This document shows positions 11,520 through 23,068 of a DNA stretch of 64,000 nt, one piece after another. The position numbers were made by a program, and so were the translations under genes. The notes under the pieces are model-generated. The model did no database searches. It worked only from the letters and a program-made list of their open reading frames with translations, and had not been told where the DNA came from. Location of the stretch: positions 729,501-793,500 of the forward strand of contig BRXU01000004.1 in assembly GCA_030267565.1 (NCBI GenBank). Reading direction: 5' to 3'. Position 1 is the stretch's first letter, and each line of letters begins with the position of its first letter. The stretch is from Pleodorina starrii. Taxonomy: Eukaryota > Chlorophyta > Chlorophyceae > Chlamydomonadales > Volvocaceae.

Positions 11520-12620
11520 TATCTCGGGCTGCATTTTGGTCCTATCAGCGCTTTCTCGTCCTGCACGGACGAGCTTCATGCTGCGGGCCGGCGGGCCATG
11601 TTCTCTCTGCTTAGCAAGCTGCGTCGGCAGGGGCTGTTGCTCCCCTCAGTTGGTATGAAATGTTTCAACGCTCAAGTTCGCTCTGTTCTTTCGTACGGTT
11701 CGCAGCTATGGGGCGCTGACCTGGTTTTAGCCATGATAGAGAGGGGTTTTCCGGCTAACGAAGCTCCGCGTTCTTGTTATTTTGAGGCCGCTATCCGGGA
11801 CCGTATGGTCAAGCTACAAATCTCGTTTATGAAACAGCTGGTCGGAGCTGCCGTTCCACCCCTGCAGTTGTTGTTTAGAGAGCTCGGGCAGGTGCCTCTA
11901 CAGTTGCATTGGGCTGAATCCGTTTTTCGTTTTTGGAACAGTTTGGTGGAGGACACTAGCAACGTGTATCACAGCGCCTTTCGTCATGAGATCCGTTTGG
12001 CTTTGGAATCGGATCTGCAGGCAGACGGTTGGGGCTCCAAGGTCATTCGGGTTCTGAACCTCTTAGGGCACGACTGGGGCGAAGAAGCGGCGGCGGGTAA
12101 CATGGACACTAGGGTTAGGCGTTTTTCGGCGTGCAGGCTTGACGTTGAGGCGCTGATGGACACCCTCAGGGGTCGCGTCAACGACGATTGGGGCAGTGAT
12201 AGGTTGGCGGTGGACCCGGGCGCTTTCGTTTCGGACGGCAGGAAGCCTGGTGTTAAGATGTGCCGTTACAAGCACTGGATGGGGTTACCGAAGCAGTTCG
12301 AGGGGTACATCCCGCCGGCGCACCACCGTTCCTTACTTCGTTTTCGTTTGTGTGTGTCTGACTTAGCGATTAATAGCGAGAGCAGCAGGTCTAGGGAGCT
12401 TCGTGTGTGTAAGACGTGTCGCTCTAATGGTGCTGTGGAGGATGAGAAGCATTTTCTGCTGGAGTGCTCCGCGCTTGCGTCTGCGCGGCAGAGGCTTTGG
12501 GATATGGGTGTGCCCGTTAGTGCGTGTGTTAACGATGTCATGCAAGTTGACGACCAGCGTGGTCTTGCGAGTGCTATTTTTGAAATGTTCCGCTTACGGC
12601 GAGAATGCATCTCTTCGTAA
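11520..12620 (+). pseudogene. L1-type LINE ORF2, C-terminal fragment
   Basis: About 366 codons starting at the RT thumb (YLGLHFG) and running without a stop to 12618-12620. It contains the post-RT region typical of L1-clade ORF2, with LSYGSQLWG and a terminal Cys/His cluster CKTCRSNGAVEDEKHFLLEC. No endonuclease or RT catalytic core is present because the element is 5'-truncated, so it is dead on arrival. A start codon is lacking; any upstream frame runs into Dualen sequence. Confidence 0.85.
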
Positions 12621-12795
12621 AGTTGTGCTTGGCATCTATCTTTCAAGTTATGCCATTCGTCTGTGCTTCTCCTGTATCCTGACGTTACATCGTTTCTTTG
12701 GTTACTGTTTCTCTTGTTTCCGTTTGCTTTTCTGCTTGGCTGAAGCGGTTCATGAGCCTCCGGGTTCGTTTGAGCCGTACGAGCTCGTTGAAGCT

Positions 12796-12800
12796 TGTAA
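12796..12800 (+). terminator. TGTAA poly(A) signal of the L1 fragment
   Basis: TGTAA is the usual green-algal poly(A) signal. It sits one base before the CAT-repeat tail. Confidence 0.7.
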
Positions 12801-12826
12801 CATCATCATCATCATCATCATCATCA

Positions 12827-12835
12827 TTATATTTC
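12827..12835. repeat. 9-bp target-site duplication of the L1 insertion, right copy
   Basis: TTATATTTC directly after the CAT tail. It matches 11509-11517. Confidence 0.93.
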
Positions 12836-15800
12836 ACGCCAGTGTGGGCTTTTACTTTAAGTAGGGAAGTTGTTAAATTGCATGCTGCTCTCTTTTTAAG
12901 AGTAGTGACTATCTGCTCAAGCAGGGCCTTATGTTTGCTGAGCCGGAGTTTCTGTGGGTTATTGATCATCTTTTTTATTAGGTAAAGGGCTGCGGCTGAG
13001 TCCGTCCAGATGGATAAGTGGGTGTTGTCCTCAGGCGTGCCTCTGCGCATGTAGAGTGCTTGGTGGATGGCACTTAGTTCACATCTCGTGATGGTTTGGC
13101 AGCCGTGATGTCCAGCATTTACATCAATGTGGAGCGTCTTATTGGTGAGTGCGTCGACGGCCGCGGCTCCCAGTATTTGTCGGTCCTCGTCGCCATCCTT
13201 TACCTTTTGAACAGATCCGTCCGTGTAGATTGCGTTCTGGGAGTCGTATCGCAGCGACTGTTTGGCGTGGAATGTCCGGAAGACGGCCTTTCGCTCAGCA
13301 GAGGTGAGGTTGTCGCACGGACGGGAGAGTACCGCCGCGGCGGGTGGCCGGTCGCTCATACTGCGCACCCGTTTCCGCACCCACTGGGGCGGGTTCCAGG
13401 GGTGGGAGGGCTCCATGGGGGTGGCGGTTGCAGCCGGCATGCCAAGAGTCCGACGGAGGCGTTCGGCGTGGGTTCGACCAGTTGCGTTGCTGACTAAGAG
13501 AAGAGTGAGGCCCATCGGGTAGGGTTGGGGGGTATCTTCAAGGGTTTCGCTGTACAGACTGGCTGTGCCCGTGAACGCGTCGATTCTGCCGATCATAGTG
13601 ACCAGCGGGTGGGTGAGGTAACGGGTATATGGCGCCGGTCGAGCCGTGGGCAGCAGGAGGAGGGTGGCGGTGGGTGTGCTCTCAGACCGTACTGTCTCGG
13701 CCCATCCCAAGGCCCATCTTAGGGCGTGATGCCCCTCCTCCGGCGTAGGCTCGGGGTGGGCGATGGAGAGGCCTGTGAATGGCTGCGTATATGCATCGTG
13801 GTTCGCCCCAAAGAGCTGGTCCTCTGAAAAGCGTGAATAGTATGTATCTACGCAGTCGGCTACATTGAGGGGGGATGCAAAGCGTTCGGTTGTGGCGCCG
13901 AGCGCGGTCGTGAGGCGCTTCATAAGTGCTTCGGGCAGCCGGCGCTCGTTTGCCGCTTTGACGGGTTGCAGTTTGGTGCCCCCGCCGTTCCGGTACCGCA
14001 GGAGGAGGCGTGCGACGTCTTCCGCAAAGCCGCCCCTGGCGGCGAGTCGGGCATGGTCTTCCGGGCGGTTCTGCTGCGCGTCTTGGTACCTGTACCACAG
14101 GCTGCGGAGACGACAGACGGAGATTTGGCCTACACAGTTACCTTGGGGGCCGTAGACGAGGGCCAGTCCGATGGTCTGCAGTCCTTCAGGTATGTCCCCG
14201 TCACCCTCCCAGGGTGTTCCGCAGAGGGGGCCGTTGTGTTTGCCGATCTGGATAGTGTAACGCCCTGTGGGGTAGATGTCCTTGTCCGGGTTTCCCGGTT
14301 GGACGTTGATTTCGACAAACTGTCTGAGAAGGCGCTGCCCTCGGGTCGTGTTTAGGCATTCGGTTTCCCATCGACCTTGTTGTTGCTTTTCCGTCAGGTG
14401 CTTGTCGCGTGTCTCCGCCGCGCGCCCCGGGTCATGTCCGGCTTCCTGAGCGCGTCGATCCCGGAATGCATTGAGCAGTTCGATCCAGTTATCTTGTTGG
14501 GCCAGACGCGTGCCCTCGTCTTGAGTGGGCGCCCAGTCTACTTCGACTAGGCCCACCTGCGGTGGTGTGCCGTTGGGAGGCGCATGGGGGTGTACCGCCT
14601 GGGGGTGGTATCCGTTGGCAGCGTAGAGGGCGAGGGCTCCTTTGGTTACTGCCGTGCGTTCCCAGTCGACCAGGTAGTAGGTGCGGTGGGTGCCTTGGTT
14701 CGGTGGGTGGATTGTGCGCTGCTTCTTTGGGGTCGGTTTGTCGACGGCGACCCGTTTACGTATTTCTGCGTTGATGCACGCCACCCTTTCCTGGTCTCCG
14801 AAGAGGAATTGCGTGATACTGATTCCATACCGCGCCGGGACCTCCGCAGGCCATGGTTCCTCGCCCAGCAGCATCTGGAGGAGCCGTTCGGCGGAGCCGA
14901 CCCTGGTTAGCAGGCCCTTGTGGTGCGGGTGGCGTAGGAGCTCTTCGCAATGTTGGATGGTGAGTGGGGTGTGTCGGGGGTTCCAGCCGATGGCGTCGGT
15001 GTCCACGATGCCCGTTACCGGCTTGAGGTTTTGACGCAAAAGGTATGCTTTGAGGCGGTCACGGTCGGTTAGCCGCCGTGGCTGGTGTTGCCGGGCGTGA
15101 CATCTAGGCGTCGAGCGTCGTGTGGTGGGATCTGCCGTCGCGCCCCCGGGCGGCGTCGGTTGGGTCGCCTCGTCGGCGATTGTGACGCCTGGGGGTGTGG
15201 GGGCTGTGTCGGCGTGTGCGGTTTGCATGGCTTCGACCGGGTCACGGGGCTTTGGGGCGAGGTACTTTGTTATGCGTCCGTACGGTATGGGTTTGGGTCC
15301 AGCCGTTGCGTCGGTTAGGCCGGTCAGGCCGGGGTTGTCTGGAATGAGCCGCAGCTCGGGGGGTAGAGATGTGGATCCGCGGTATCTGGGTGCCCGAGCC
15401 CGCACGCTGGGGTCGGCATTCATGGCGAGGCTGAGCTGGTTCAGGGCTATCCTATGGCGCGATCCCACGTTCCGGCCTCCGATTAGTTGCAGCTGATCGG
15501 TGGTGATGATGTGCGTGCCCGTGTTCTGATCCCTCAGGGCCCGGAGGTCGAGACCCAGCTCAAGCAGAGGTTGTACGCATCGGAAGAGGAGCGCAAGCGC
15601 CTTGGGTTCGGCCGCTGGGTTGAGAGATCCGATCAGGTGGGCGAGGCTGCTCATTGTCGTTTCGTATGCTGTCCCTTTGTCCGTGAGTTCAATCCCCGCC
15701 TCCCTCACGAGAGCGAGCTGTTTCAGTGTGGTGTAGAATTTGCATTCCCGTTTGAGTTCATGTGCCGGTACGGTGCCCATGTATCGACTTTGCAGGTGGA

Positions 15801-18800
15801 GGAGAGCTCTGGTCACCGCTCCGAGACGGCCGTCATCATTGAGGGAGAGGACGAGGGTCTTTGCCGCCCGGACGGCGTATAAGGTGCGTACGGTGCCAAC
15901 CCCCAGGCCGAGCCTCGCGGTCGGGTTGAGAATGGCGCGGGTGGGGAAGCCCATCTTGAGTCCGTAGCTGCGTTTGGCTATGCCCGCGATTTGCGCATCG
16001 AAACTGGCAATGTCTTGTGGGGTGTACGCCATGGTGGGCAGGCTGTACGCCACGAAGGGGTGTATGAGGGTTCTGATCATGTTGATGCGTTGGTCGGGGG
16101 TCGCGAGGGAGCTCTGAATGCCCCGTCCTCGTCTGTCAACCTCGGCTCGCACATAGGCCACTTGTTCTGCCCAGTCTAGCGTGGGGGTAATGTGTACTCC
16201 CAGATACTTGTACGGCTGCGTGGGGGGTGCGTACGGGATAGGCGTGTCGTCTATTCGAATTTGGTTTTTCAGAAGGCGTTCCAGGGCGGTCTGGTATTTT
16301 TGTGTGCCGGGGCCTCTACTCAGATCCTTGTCCGAGCGCGCGCGACCATGGAGTATGCCTTGTATCTGGCACTTGCTCACATTGACCTTGAGGGCCCCCC
16401 ACCTCGCATACCGTTCAATTTTTGAGCATTGGAGCCGCAGATCCGATACCGCGTTCGTAAGGATAACTAGGTCGTCAGCGAATGCACCCGAGCTGAAGTG
16501 ATGGCGATCGTTTTCTTCCGCCCGGAGGCAGCCATATCGGTACCCCCTGCCGCCGCTGTGCAGCCATCGTAGGAGGGGTTCCATGTAGATAATGAACAGG
16601 ACGGGTGACAGCGTGTCTCCCTGGATCGTTCCGCGCTCGATCGCAATGTTCGCAGTGCATCCGTGCTCGGTTCGTATGCGTGTCGCGGCGTGCGAGTACA
16701 GGTTCGAAACCACCTCGATGAGGTCATCTGGGTAGCCCAGGTCGTACATGATCATAAGCAGTTTATCATGATCGATGGTGTTGAACGCGGATGTGAAATC
16801 GATATAAAGGAGGAACAGGTCGCGCCCGGTAAGGCCCGCGTCTTCGATAGCGTGCAGCACGTTCTGGATTTGCCGTTCTGTGTTGCGCTGCCGGAGGTAC
16901 CCTTCCTGGGCCTCGGTAAAGATGTGGGCTTGTTCGCTGTAAGTTACGATGTTTAGCGTGATGTGGCTGGTGTACAGCTTGTAGAGGGTGTTGGCCAGGG
17001 CGATCGGGCGTTTGTTCTTAATAAGAAGTGGGTCTCCTTTCTTGGGGATGAGGACTGTGTCGGATTGTGTCCAGTGGGGGGGGATTTCGGCTTTGACCCA
17101 CATTATGGTGATCAGGTGGTGTATTGCGGTCTGGAGGTCGTCTGGAAGGGTTTGGAGGAGTTCATTGGGCAGGCCGTCCGGCCCGGGGGCTTTGTTGCGG
17201 GCGAGGTGGCCTAGGCAGGTGCGAAAGTTGCATGGGTCGAGGATTCCGGGGAGGAGGGACGGGGGCGCACCGTCCCAGCGTGCAAGGCCTTGTCTGAGTG
17301 GGTCAGGGGCCCCAGCCACTTCCCAGGGGTAATTGCGTGGGGCCTCGCCTGGGAGGTATTTGCCTGTGCGGGGACCGGAGACTGGCTTGGCTAGGAGGGC
17401 GAAGTGTGTGTGTAGCGCGTCGAGAATGCCTTCTGAGTCCGTGCACAGGTGCCCGTCCTCGGGGTGGCGTATAGCCGCGATACCTCGCGGTTGATCGTCA
17501 GGCTCCAGGATTTGCCTGTGCGCCTGCTTTGGCTTCTTTGTGAGAAGGCGTTGGAGCCGCCTGCTTGCTCTGCGCATGTGCAGTTTGCGCGTCTCATTAA
17601 CCACCTTCCTGATTTCGTCCCCCTTGCTCCGGATCGCGGTGCGCAGGTCGCGGGTTTCAAGGTTGTCCCATGGGTCCCCCTGGCCTTGTGTTTGGCGGGT
17701 GGTACCAGTTTCAGGTGGGTCGGGGGTCTGATCTGTGGCTTTCGGGACCGGCGTTGCCTCCTGGGGGTGCCGTGATGGGGGTTGTTGGGTCGCTTTCGTC
17801 GGGTTGGGGGGGGCCCCCGGCAGGTGCAGTGCTTGCGTGAGGTCGCGTTTCAGTGCTTTGTGTTCATCATGTAAACGGGTCAGGCGCCTGCCAATGCCCC
17901 GTCGCGCGTGCAGTCTCCCTGAGCGGGGGGGTTTTTGTTGGCAGTGACTTTCGAGGATGCCGAGGCATTGCAGCATGAGCGTCCCAAGCTCTTGGCTTAG
18001 GGAAGTGACATTCGTGGCTTGCACGGCCTCGTGATTGCGCAGGTGGCCAAGGATCGTCCGCGCCTGGTCCTTGCCCGCGGCGCGCTCCATTTGGGTGGAG
18101 GCGGCTGTTATGGTCTCGTGCGCGGGGCGGAGAGCGTCCAGCAGGTGGGTAATTGCGCCCGTGAGTGTCGCCTCCATTTCCATGCGTGCTTTGCCTTTGC
18201 TTTCTTTGAGGATGGGCAGCTGGATGCGGCTCCATGAGCTGGGGTTCAGGTCTGTGGGGGGCTGGGCAGCGGGGGCAGGGAGGAGGCGGAGTCCCGCTAG
18301 GGGGAGGAGGGTACACAGCGGTCGGTGGTCGAAGTTGCCTCCACAATCGTACACTTGTTCGTATGCATTGCCCTCCTTGGCCACAGCGGCGGTGGTTTGG
18401 GGAGCAAGGAGGACGTCGTCGATGCGGCTCAGGTGGGTGTCGAGTCCGAGTTGCGTCTGCGTGTAGGTGTATTCTCGTCGCCTGGTGTCTACTGGTCGTA
18501 GGTCGCTGTCCGTTGAGAAGCATCTGTGTGCCCTGTCGTCCGAGTTGCAGATGCCTGTCGACCGGTCACTCGCTTTGAGCACGGCGTTCCAGTCGCCCGC
18601 CATGACCAGGTGTTCACCCTTCGCTTTGGCGTGCGCCGAGGCCGCTCGACCATATTCGTATATTCTCTGCCGTGCGGTGGAGTCGGATGGGCAGTACACC
18701 CCTATGATGTGGAGGGCGGAGCTGGCTGGGGGGGCTATACGCACATGCCCTATGTACCCTTCCAGTTCAGTGGGTATAGGTTCTGCGGTGGCGCTGCCCT

Positions 18801-20322
18801 GTCTACTGAAGCGCTCCGCCACTCCGATCAGGACGCCTGCTTCCCGATTGGCGCGGTCGGCGACATGCGGGCGGTTGCTCAGGTAGGTCTGATAGGGCTG
18901 CATGCTTTGCTTCATGCTTGCAATAGCGCGCCGATGATGAGCGCTTAGCTTGGTTTCGGTGAGCACCAGCACATCTGGCTTGTGGTCGTCGACTAGGCGC
19001 AAAATACCCTCGCGGTGCCCTTGCAGGCCTCGCGTGTTCATCGTAACGAGTTTGAGATAGCCGGTCGGTGGTGCTCCGGGTGCGGCCGGGGGTGGCTCGC
19101 TGGCGGTCTGCGCTGGCGCCTTGGCAGGTGCGGCGGGGGTGTCCGTCTTTGGCTTTTTGGGGTGGGCGTATTTCGTCATGTGTTGTTGCTGAGGTCCTGT
19201 TTTTGGTTTAGGGCGGGACTGCGGAGGGGAGGAGCTTTCCGCTGGGCGCTTGCGTGGGCGTGGACGTGCTGCATCCCGTTCCGGAGTGGGGCGCGTCGTG
19301 CCGTGCGCCGCCAGCCGTACCGGGTCGGGGGCCGGGTTCGGTGGGTTGTGTTGCGGTGTCTCGGTTGTCTCGCCTCCGTCCGGTGCGTCGGCGGCCGTGC
19401 GGTTATGGCCCTGTCGGATGGGGAGTCCTTGCATGCGGAGCAGGTGATATGTGATGGTGTGGGTTGCGGGCGCGGGCCCTACTTGCCTTCTGGTCCGCTT
19501 TCTGCTGGTGCGTGCAGGTGCCGCGGCCTCTGGAGTGGGGGCGCGCCTGGTGGCCCGTCCCGTGTCGGCGTGGCGCGCTTCAGGAGCATTCGCGGTTGCT
19601 CTACGGGGCCTAGGGACGTCTTGCTGCGCGGGCCGCGGGGCGCCCGCGGCGTCGCTGGCATCCGGCGGAGGCTGCGGGATTTCCGCATCCAGTTCTGCGT
19701 CGTCAGTGTCCATGGGGCTGGGGTCGGCAGGGGTATGTGCCGGGGGGCCCTCGGGGCTTCCGGGTTCCGTCGGTTGCATGTGTGCTTCGGTTTCGGGGGA
19801 GCCCGCGTCATCTACCTCCATCGGGGTGGGGTTTGGGCTGGCGGCGGTGTACCGGGGTGCCTCGTGCTCTGCAGTCGCTCTCCCCTCGTGGGAGGGCGAG
19901 GGGAGCGCTTCGGTGGGGGTGGGTTCCGGTGGTGTGCGTGTGTCGTCGTGGCCAGTCTGGTGCTGTTCCGTCGTGTCCGTGGTGGTGGCGGCGGATCCGT
20001 TCTGTGTGTTGGTCGTCAGGGTTGTGGTCCATTGCTCAGGTGGCGTGACATTCCGGAGGTCGACATGTGTTTGACATGGGGCGCTGTTGCGCCGGTGCTG
20101 GAGGCAGTAGATAGTGCCGTGAGCGAGGGGCCAATTGGTTGTCAGCCGTGAAGGGCGCGGCGATTGCGAGTCGATGATGAACCAATGCGTGTGTTGCCTT
20201 CGGACCGCGACGGCATGGCCTTCGAGATGCACTATGAAACCCCAGCTTTGGGCGTGGGGGGGGAGTTGTGCCCAGAGGGTGTCGAGCGGGTCCCCTTTGC
20301 GGATCGGGAGCTCGGTGCTCAC
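12827..20322 (-). pseudogene. Dualen ORF2, main part: protease half, AP endonuclease, reverse transcriptase, RNase H
   Basis: About 2498 codons up to the L1 insertion. The first ~60 residues hold the second half of a Josephin-like cysteine protease (GHAVAVRR then HWFIIDSQ: candidate catalytic His36 and Asp51). Residues ~60-415 are Pro/Thr/Ala-rich linker. Residues ~422-675 are an AP-type endonuclease (TMNTRGL, LTETK, VYCP, MAGDWNAV, SRIDDVL, FDHRPL). Reverse transcriptase covers ~950-1400 (KAPGPDGLPNE, YIDFTSAFNTIDH, GDTLSPVLF, FADDL). A long unassigned region follows (~1450-2330). RNase H occupies the end (YTDGS, CELSAI, WTDSAAAL, KAHTG). The first codon of the frame that I can use is GTG overlapping the ORF1 stop; the first ATG lies ~167 codons later, after the protease half. 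The frame is disrupted by L1 after KYN, losing the last RNase H Asp and the second endonuclease. Confidence 0.9.
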
Positions 20323-22913
20323 TGATGCGATGTGCCGTGGAGTGTGTTGCCGCTGGCGTCGCGGATCCGTACGTTGTGGCGCAGGTAGTGGTTCAGCACT
20401 ATGGTGGAGAAGTGGCCCGTGATGGGGTTGTGCGCGTGCTTCCAGATGGCGGCCGCTGCATGGAGGCCTTGCTGCTGCATGTGTGTTGTCATGGTACGGC
20501 AGTAGCTTAGTACGTGGGGTGGGTCGATGTACGGGCCCCCGAGCAGGTTGTTAATGGCGTGAATCATGCACATCTGCGCTCGTTGCCTTTCGTGGTAGGT
20601 GGGGGTTTCCTGTTCGGGCGGGTGTCCCGGTGGCGGCCAGGGGACGTCCTCGGGGCGTCGCGGCGCGTTGTTTGTGCCGGTCGTGTGGGCAGGTGTTGCA
20701 GCGTGTCGGGTCGTGATCTCGTCGGGCCCTCCGTATTGGGGCTCATGTTGTTGTCGGTTGCGGCGGGTCGCTTCCGGGATGTCCAAGACTAGCAGAGCGA
20801 GCGCCGTTGCGAGGGGCGCAACCGTGCCTTGGCTCGTGTTTGGGACGTGTGTGAGCAGACCGGCGAGAGCACAGGCACAAACATGACCGTGCACGAGGCG
20901 TGCTAATGGTGGTGTGGCCTGCATAATTCTTGAGATGAGGAGGATGCCGGCTGCGAGGTATAGTGCAATGATGTCCCCTGTGATCAGTTGCCAGCAGATC
21001 AGGGTGAGCATGGTGAGGAATGCCAGCTGATGTGCAAGGTGTCCGGGTGCGTTCCATATTTGGCGGGCGCCGACGTGTAAGGTGTGTATGGCATGTCGTA
21101 CGGTGCGGAGCAGGGCGGCACCTCGGGGTAGGGCGAGTGTTACGAGGATCAGGCGTCCCGCCCAGATCAGGAGGAATGCAGAGATCAGATAGTGGACGAC
21201 GTCGTTCAGGGGTTGTAGGGCGAGGGTTAGGGCGGTTGGGGTGAATGCGAGGGGCATGAGTAGTATTGTATGGGCGACTCGAGTCCATTCGGCATGTATT
21301 CGTCGCGTTCTGTTGGCTTGCATGGTTAGTCGTGTCGCCGCCAAAAGTCTGTGTGCGAGGTGTTTGGTGATCAGAGCGGCGGTGCGTGCACAGTAAAGGG
21401 CAAGGGCGACGGCCAGGGGCGCCAGTACCATGTAACGATACAGCAGGATATGAAACTGTATGTATGCCATCATTGCAAACTGAAGCCAGTGGAGCAGGGT
21501 CATGCCCGTCTGGCGCAGCAGCCAGAGGCTGGTCCTGACTACGGCGTTCAGGTTCCGTCGCTCCCGGCCTCTCACGCTGTGTGGGGTGGGTTCGCGGCTA
21601 CCGTAGGGCTGTGCGTCGCTCGCGGCGCATGTGCCTCGGTTGGTCCTCAAGGCGCTCGACTCAATGGCGTTCGCAGCCCCTGTTGAGAGGGTGCCGTGCC
21701 TCTTCAGCCCTTCAAGTCGGTTTTGTGGGAGAGCGCGCGACTGAACCGCCACGACGCCGTATTCATCACCGATGGTGCAGCGACCGACCAGGTGCGGGGG
21801 TACAAAGTGAGCCATGGTGCTGAGTGCCTCGTGGTGCGGCGATGGGAGAGGGTGTGTTGTGTTCTCGGCCGGTTTATAAGCCTGTCCGGGCTGGGTTCCG
21901 TACAGGTGCTCCCAGGCAGGTTTTAGCATTCTTGCTTGCCGTTGCTTTGTGGAAAATGCGTCGCATATTGAGACAGAGGTTTCGCATAGTCTGCTGTGGG
22001 TAGTTGCTGGCGTCCGCTCACTGATGTACTGCTTTTCCCGGAGTTTCCTCGCATTGCGGGGGTTTCGCCATTGCATTGGCATTATCGAATCTTGTCGAGG
22101 CTCACACATATTAGGCTGTGCTTTATCCGGTGACCATGGTGGCTTGCGGGACCCAGAGGCCCATGGCGGGCGGACTATTAGGTTCGGCTTCCTCCATTGG
22201 CAGCTGCTGCATTCTTCGTGCTGTATAACATTCCAGGAGCTTCCACATAGCCGGTAGGTTCGTGGCGAGGGCGATCCGTCCGCGTTCCAGTCCCATTCAG
22301 GTCGTTCACCGAGTGTTGCAGCTCTTCTCAGTGGGGCACTGTTGTTTTGTAGGGCTTCATTATTTGTAGATTCAAGGGATGCTGTTTTGGTAGCACGACT
22401 AAGTGTGCCAGCACGTTGCGTATGTTTCGCTAGTGCGGGCTTCTGTCGGATGGGTTTTCGGGGCTGCAATGGGTGCGGACTATTCCATTTGCACTTAATG
22501 TTGTCCGTCTCGTTGCGCGCAGGCTTCGGAGGCCAGCGTCTCGGGCCATGATTGCGCTCTTCCATTACTTGGGAGTGTGCTGGTTGGATTGGCTCTGTGG
22601 TCGTAGCTGTTAGTCTGCTGAGATGCGTTTCATTACAGCACAATACGTTCGTCCAGCTTCCAGCGGGCGTCAGTTTGGTTCGTCCATTGACCCGGCGTAG
22701 GGCGTCTCCCTGTTCATTTAGCCATTTTTCAAGGCAGACCGGTCGTAGCTCTGCTTTATCTCCCACGGTCTGAAGTCCAAGGGGCAGAGGGCCAATGAGA
22801 CGGCCGGCCCGATAGTCCGGCCAGAACTCTTCCCTCGCCCCAACTTCAGCCAGGAGGCAGGCCTCGGCGCCCAAGAGAAACACGGTTAGCATCAACAGAC
22901 AAAGCATTTGCAA
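20319..22913 (-). CDS. Dualen ORF1: membrane-spanning protein with N-terminal half of a cysteine protease
   Basis: 864 codons from ATG. Residues 1-22 are hydrophobic and signal-like (MLCLLMLTVFLLGAEACLL). Residues ~50-450 are polar, Pro/Arg-rich and unrecognised. Residues ~470-710 contain about six strongly hydrophobic stretches (for example ~495-510, 548-568, 574-596, 628-650, 652-664 and 678-712), consistent with a multi-pass membrane region. After a Pro/His-rich linker the C-terminus has QMCMIHAINNLLGG with candidate catalytic Cys782, then GHFSTIVLNHYL, as in Josephin-type deubiquitinase-like proteases. The His and Asp/Asn of that fold lie in ORF2. The stop TGA overlaps the next frame by a -1 shift. 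The Dualen family is known to encode a cysteine protease. A membrane region in a LINE ORF1 is, to my knowledge, unusual. Confidence 0.8.
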   Translation of the reverse strand: MQMLCLLMLTVFLLGAEACLLAEVGAREEFWPDYRAGRLIGPLPLGLQTVGDKAELRPVCLEKWLNEQGDALRRVNGRTKLTPAGSWTNVLCCNETHLSRLTATTTEPIQPAHSQVMEERNHGPRRWPPKPARNETDNIKCKWNSPHPLQPRKPIRQKPALAKHTQRAGTLSRATKTASLESTNNEALQNNSAPLRRAATLGERPEWDWNADGSPSPRTYRLCGSSWNVIQHEECSSCQWRKPNLIVRPPWASGSRKPPWSPDKAQPNMCEPRQDSIMPMQWRNPRNARKLREKQYISERTPATTHSRLCETSVSICDAFSTKQRQARMLKPAWEHLYGTQPGQAYKPAENTTHPLPSPHHEALSTMAHFVPPHLVGRCTIGDEYGVVAVQSRALPQNRLEGLKRHGTLSTGAANAIESSALRTNRGTCAASDAQPYGSREPTPHSVRGRERRNLNAVVRTSLWLLRQTGMTLLHWLQFAMMAYIQFHILLYRYMVLAPLAVALALYCARTAALITKHLAHRLLAATRLTMQANRTRRIHAEWTRVAHTILLMPLAFTPTALTLALQPLNDVVHYLISAFLLIWAGRLILVTLALPRGAALLRTVRHAIHTLHVGARQIWNAPGHLAHQLAFLTMLTLICWQLITGDIIALYLAAGILLISRIMQATPPLARLVHGHVCACALAGLLTHVPNTSQGTVAPLATALALLVLDIPEATRRNRQQHEPQYGGPDEITTRHAATPAHTTGTNNAPRRPEDVPWPPPGHPPEQETPTYHERQRAQMCMIHAINNLLGGPYIDPPHVLSYCRTMTTHMQQQGLHAAAAIWKHAHNPITGHFSTIVLNHYLRHNVRIRDASGNTLHGTSHQ

Positions 22914-23068
22914 ACGCCAGTTGATGCGCGCGCGTGGCCGGGAGCTCGCACTTACGCGTTTGAATCGAACCTGGTCAGCTGTCGAGGTCAGCTGCTGGTA
23001 TTGTATTGTCTATTGTATCAGCTGCTTGTATTCGCAGAAGCTGCAAAAAAAAGTGTTATCTGGCGTCT

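Larger units (their letters stand above)
11518..12826 (+). mobile_element. 5'-truncated L1-type LINE inserted in Dualen ORF2
   Basis: 1309-bp insertion in the opposite orientation to the Dualen element. It begins at the RT thumb motif (YLGLHFG) and ends in a (CAT)n tail at 12801-12826. The 9-bp direct repeats TTATATTTC flank it. A TGTAA poly(A) signal at 12796-12800 directly precedes the tail. Confidence 0.93.
10258..23068 (-). mobile_element. Dualen/RandI-type non-LTR retrotransposon, full length
   Basis: Minus-strand LINE, about 11.5 kb without the L1 insertion. The 5' end is at 23068 and the 3' tail at 10258-10280. ORF1 is 22913-20319 and ORF2 is 20322-10398, interrupted by a second LINE. 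It encodes a cysteine protease, an AP-type endonuclease, reverse transcriptase, RNase H, a CCHC knuckle and a restriction-like endonuclease. That dual-endonuclease combination is the hallmark described for the Dualen family of Chlamydomonas. The 564-bp flanking repeats are identical, so insertion is recent. Confidence 0.9.

Noticed and set aside
19015..20151. 378-codon plus-strand frame opposite Dualen ORF2
   Set aside because: Antisense shadow of the Pro/Thr/Ala-rich linker of ORF2; Arg/Gly/Cys-rich without domains.
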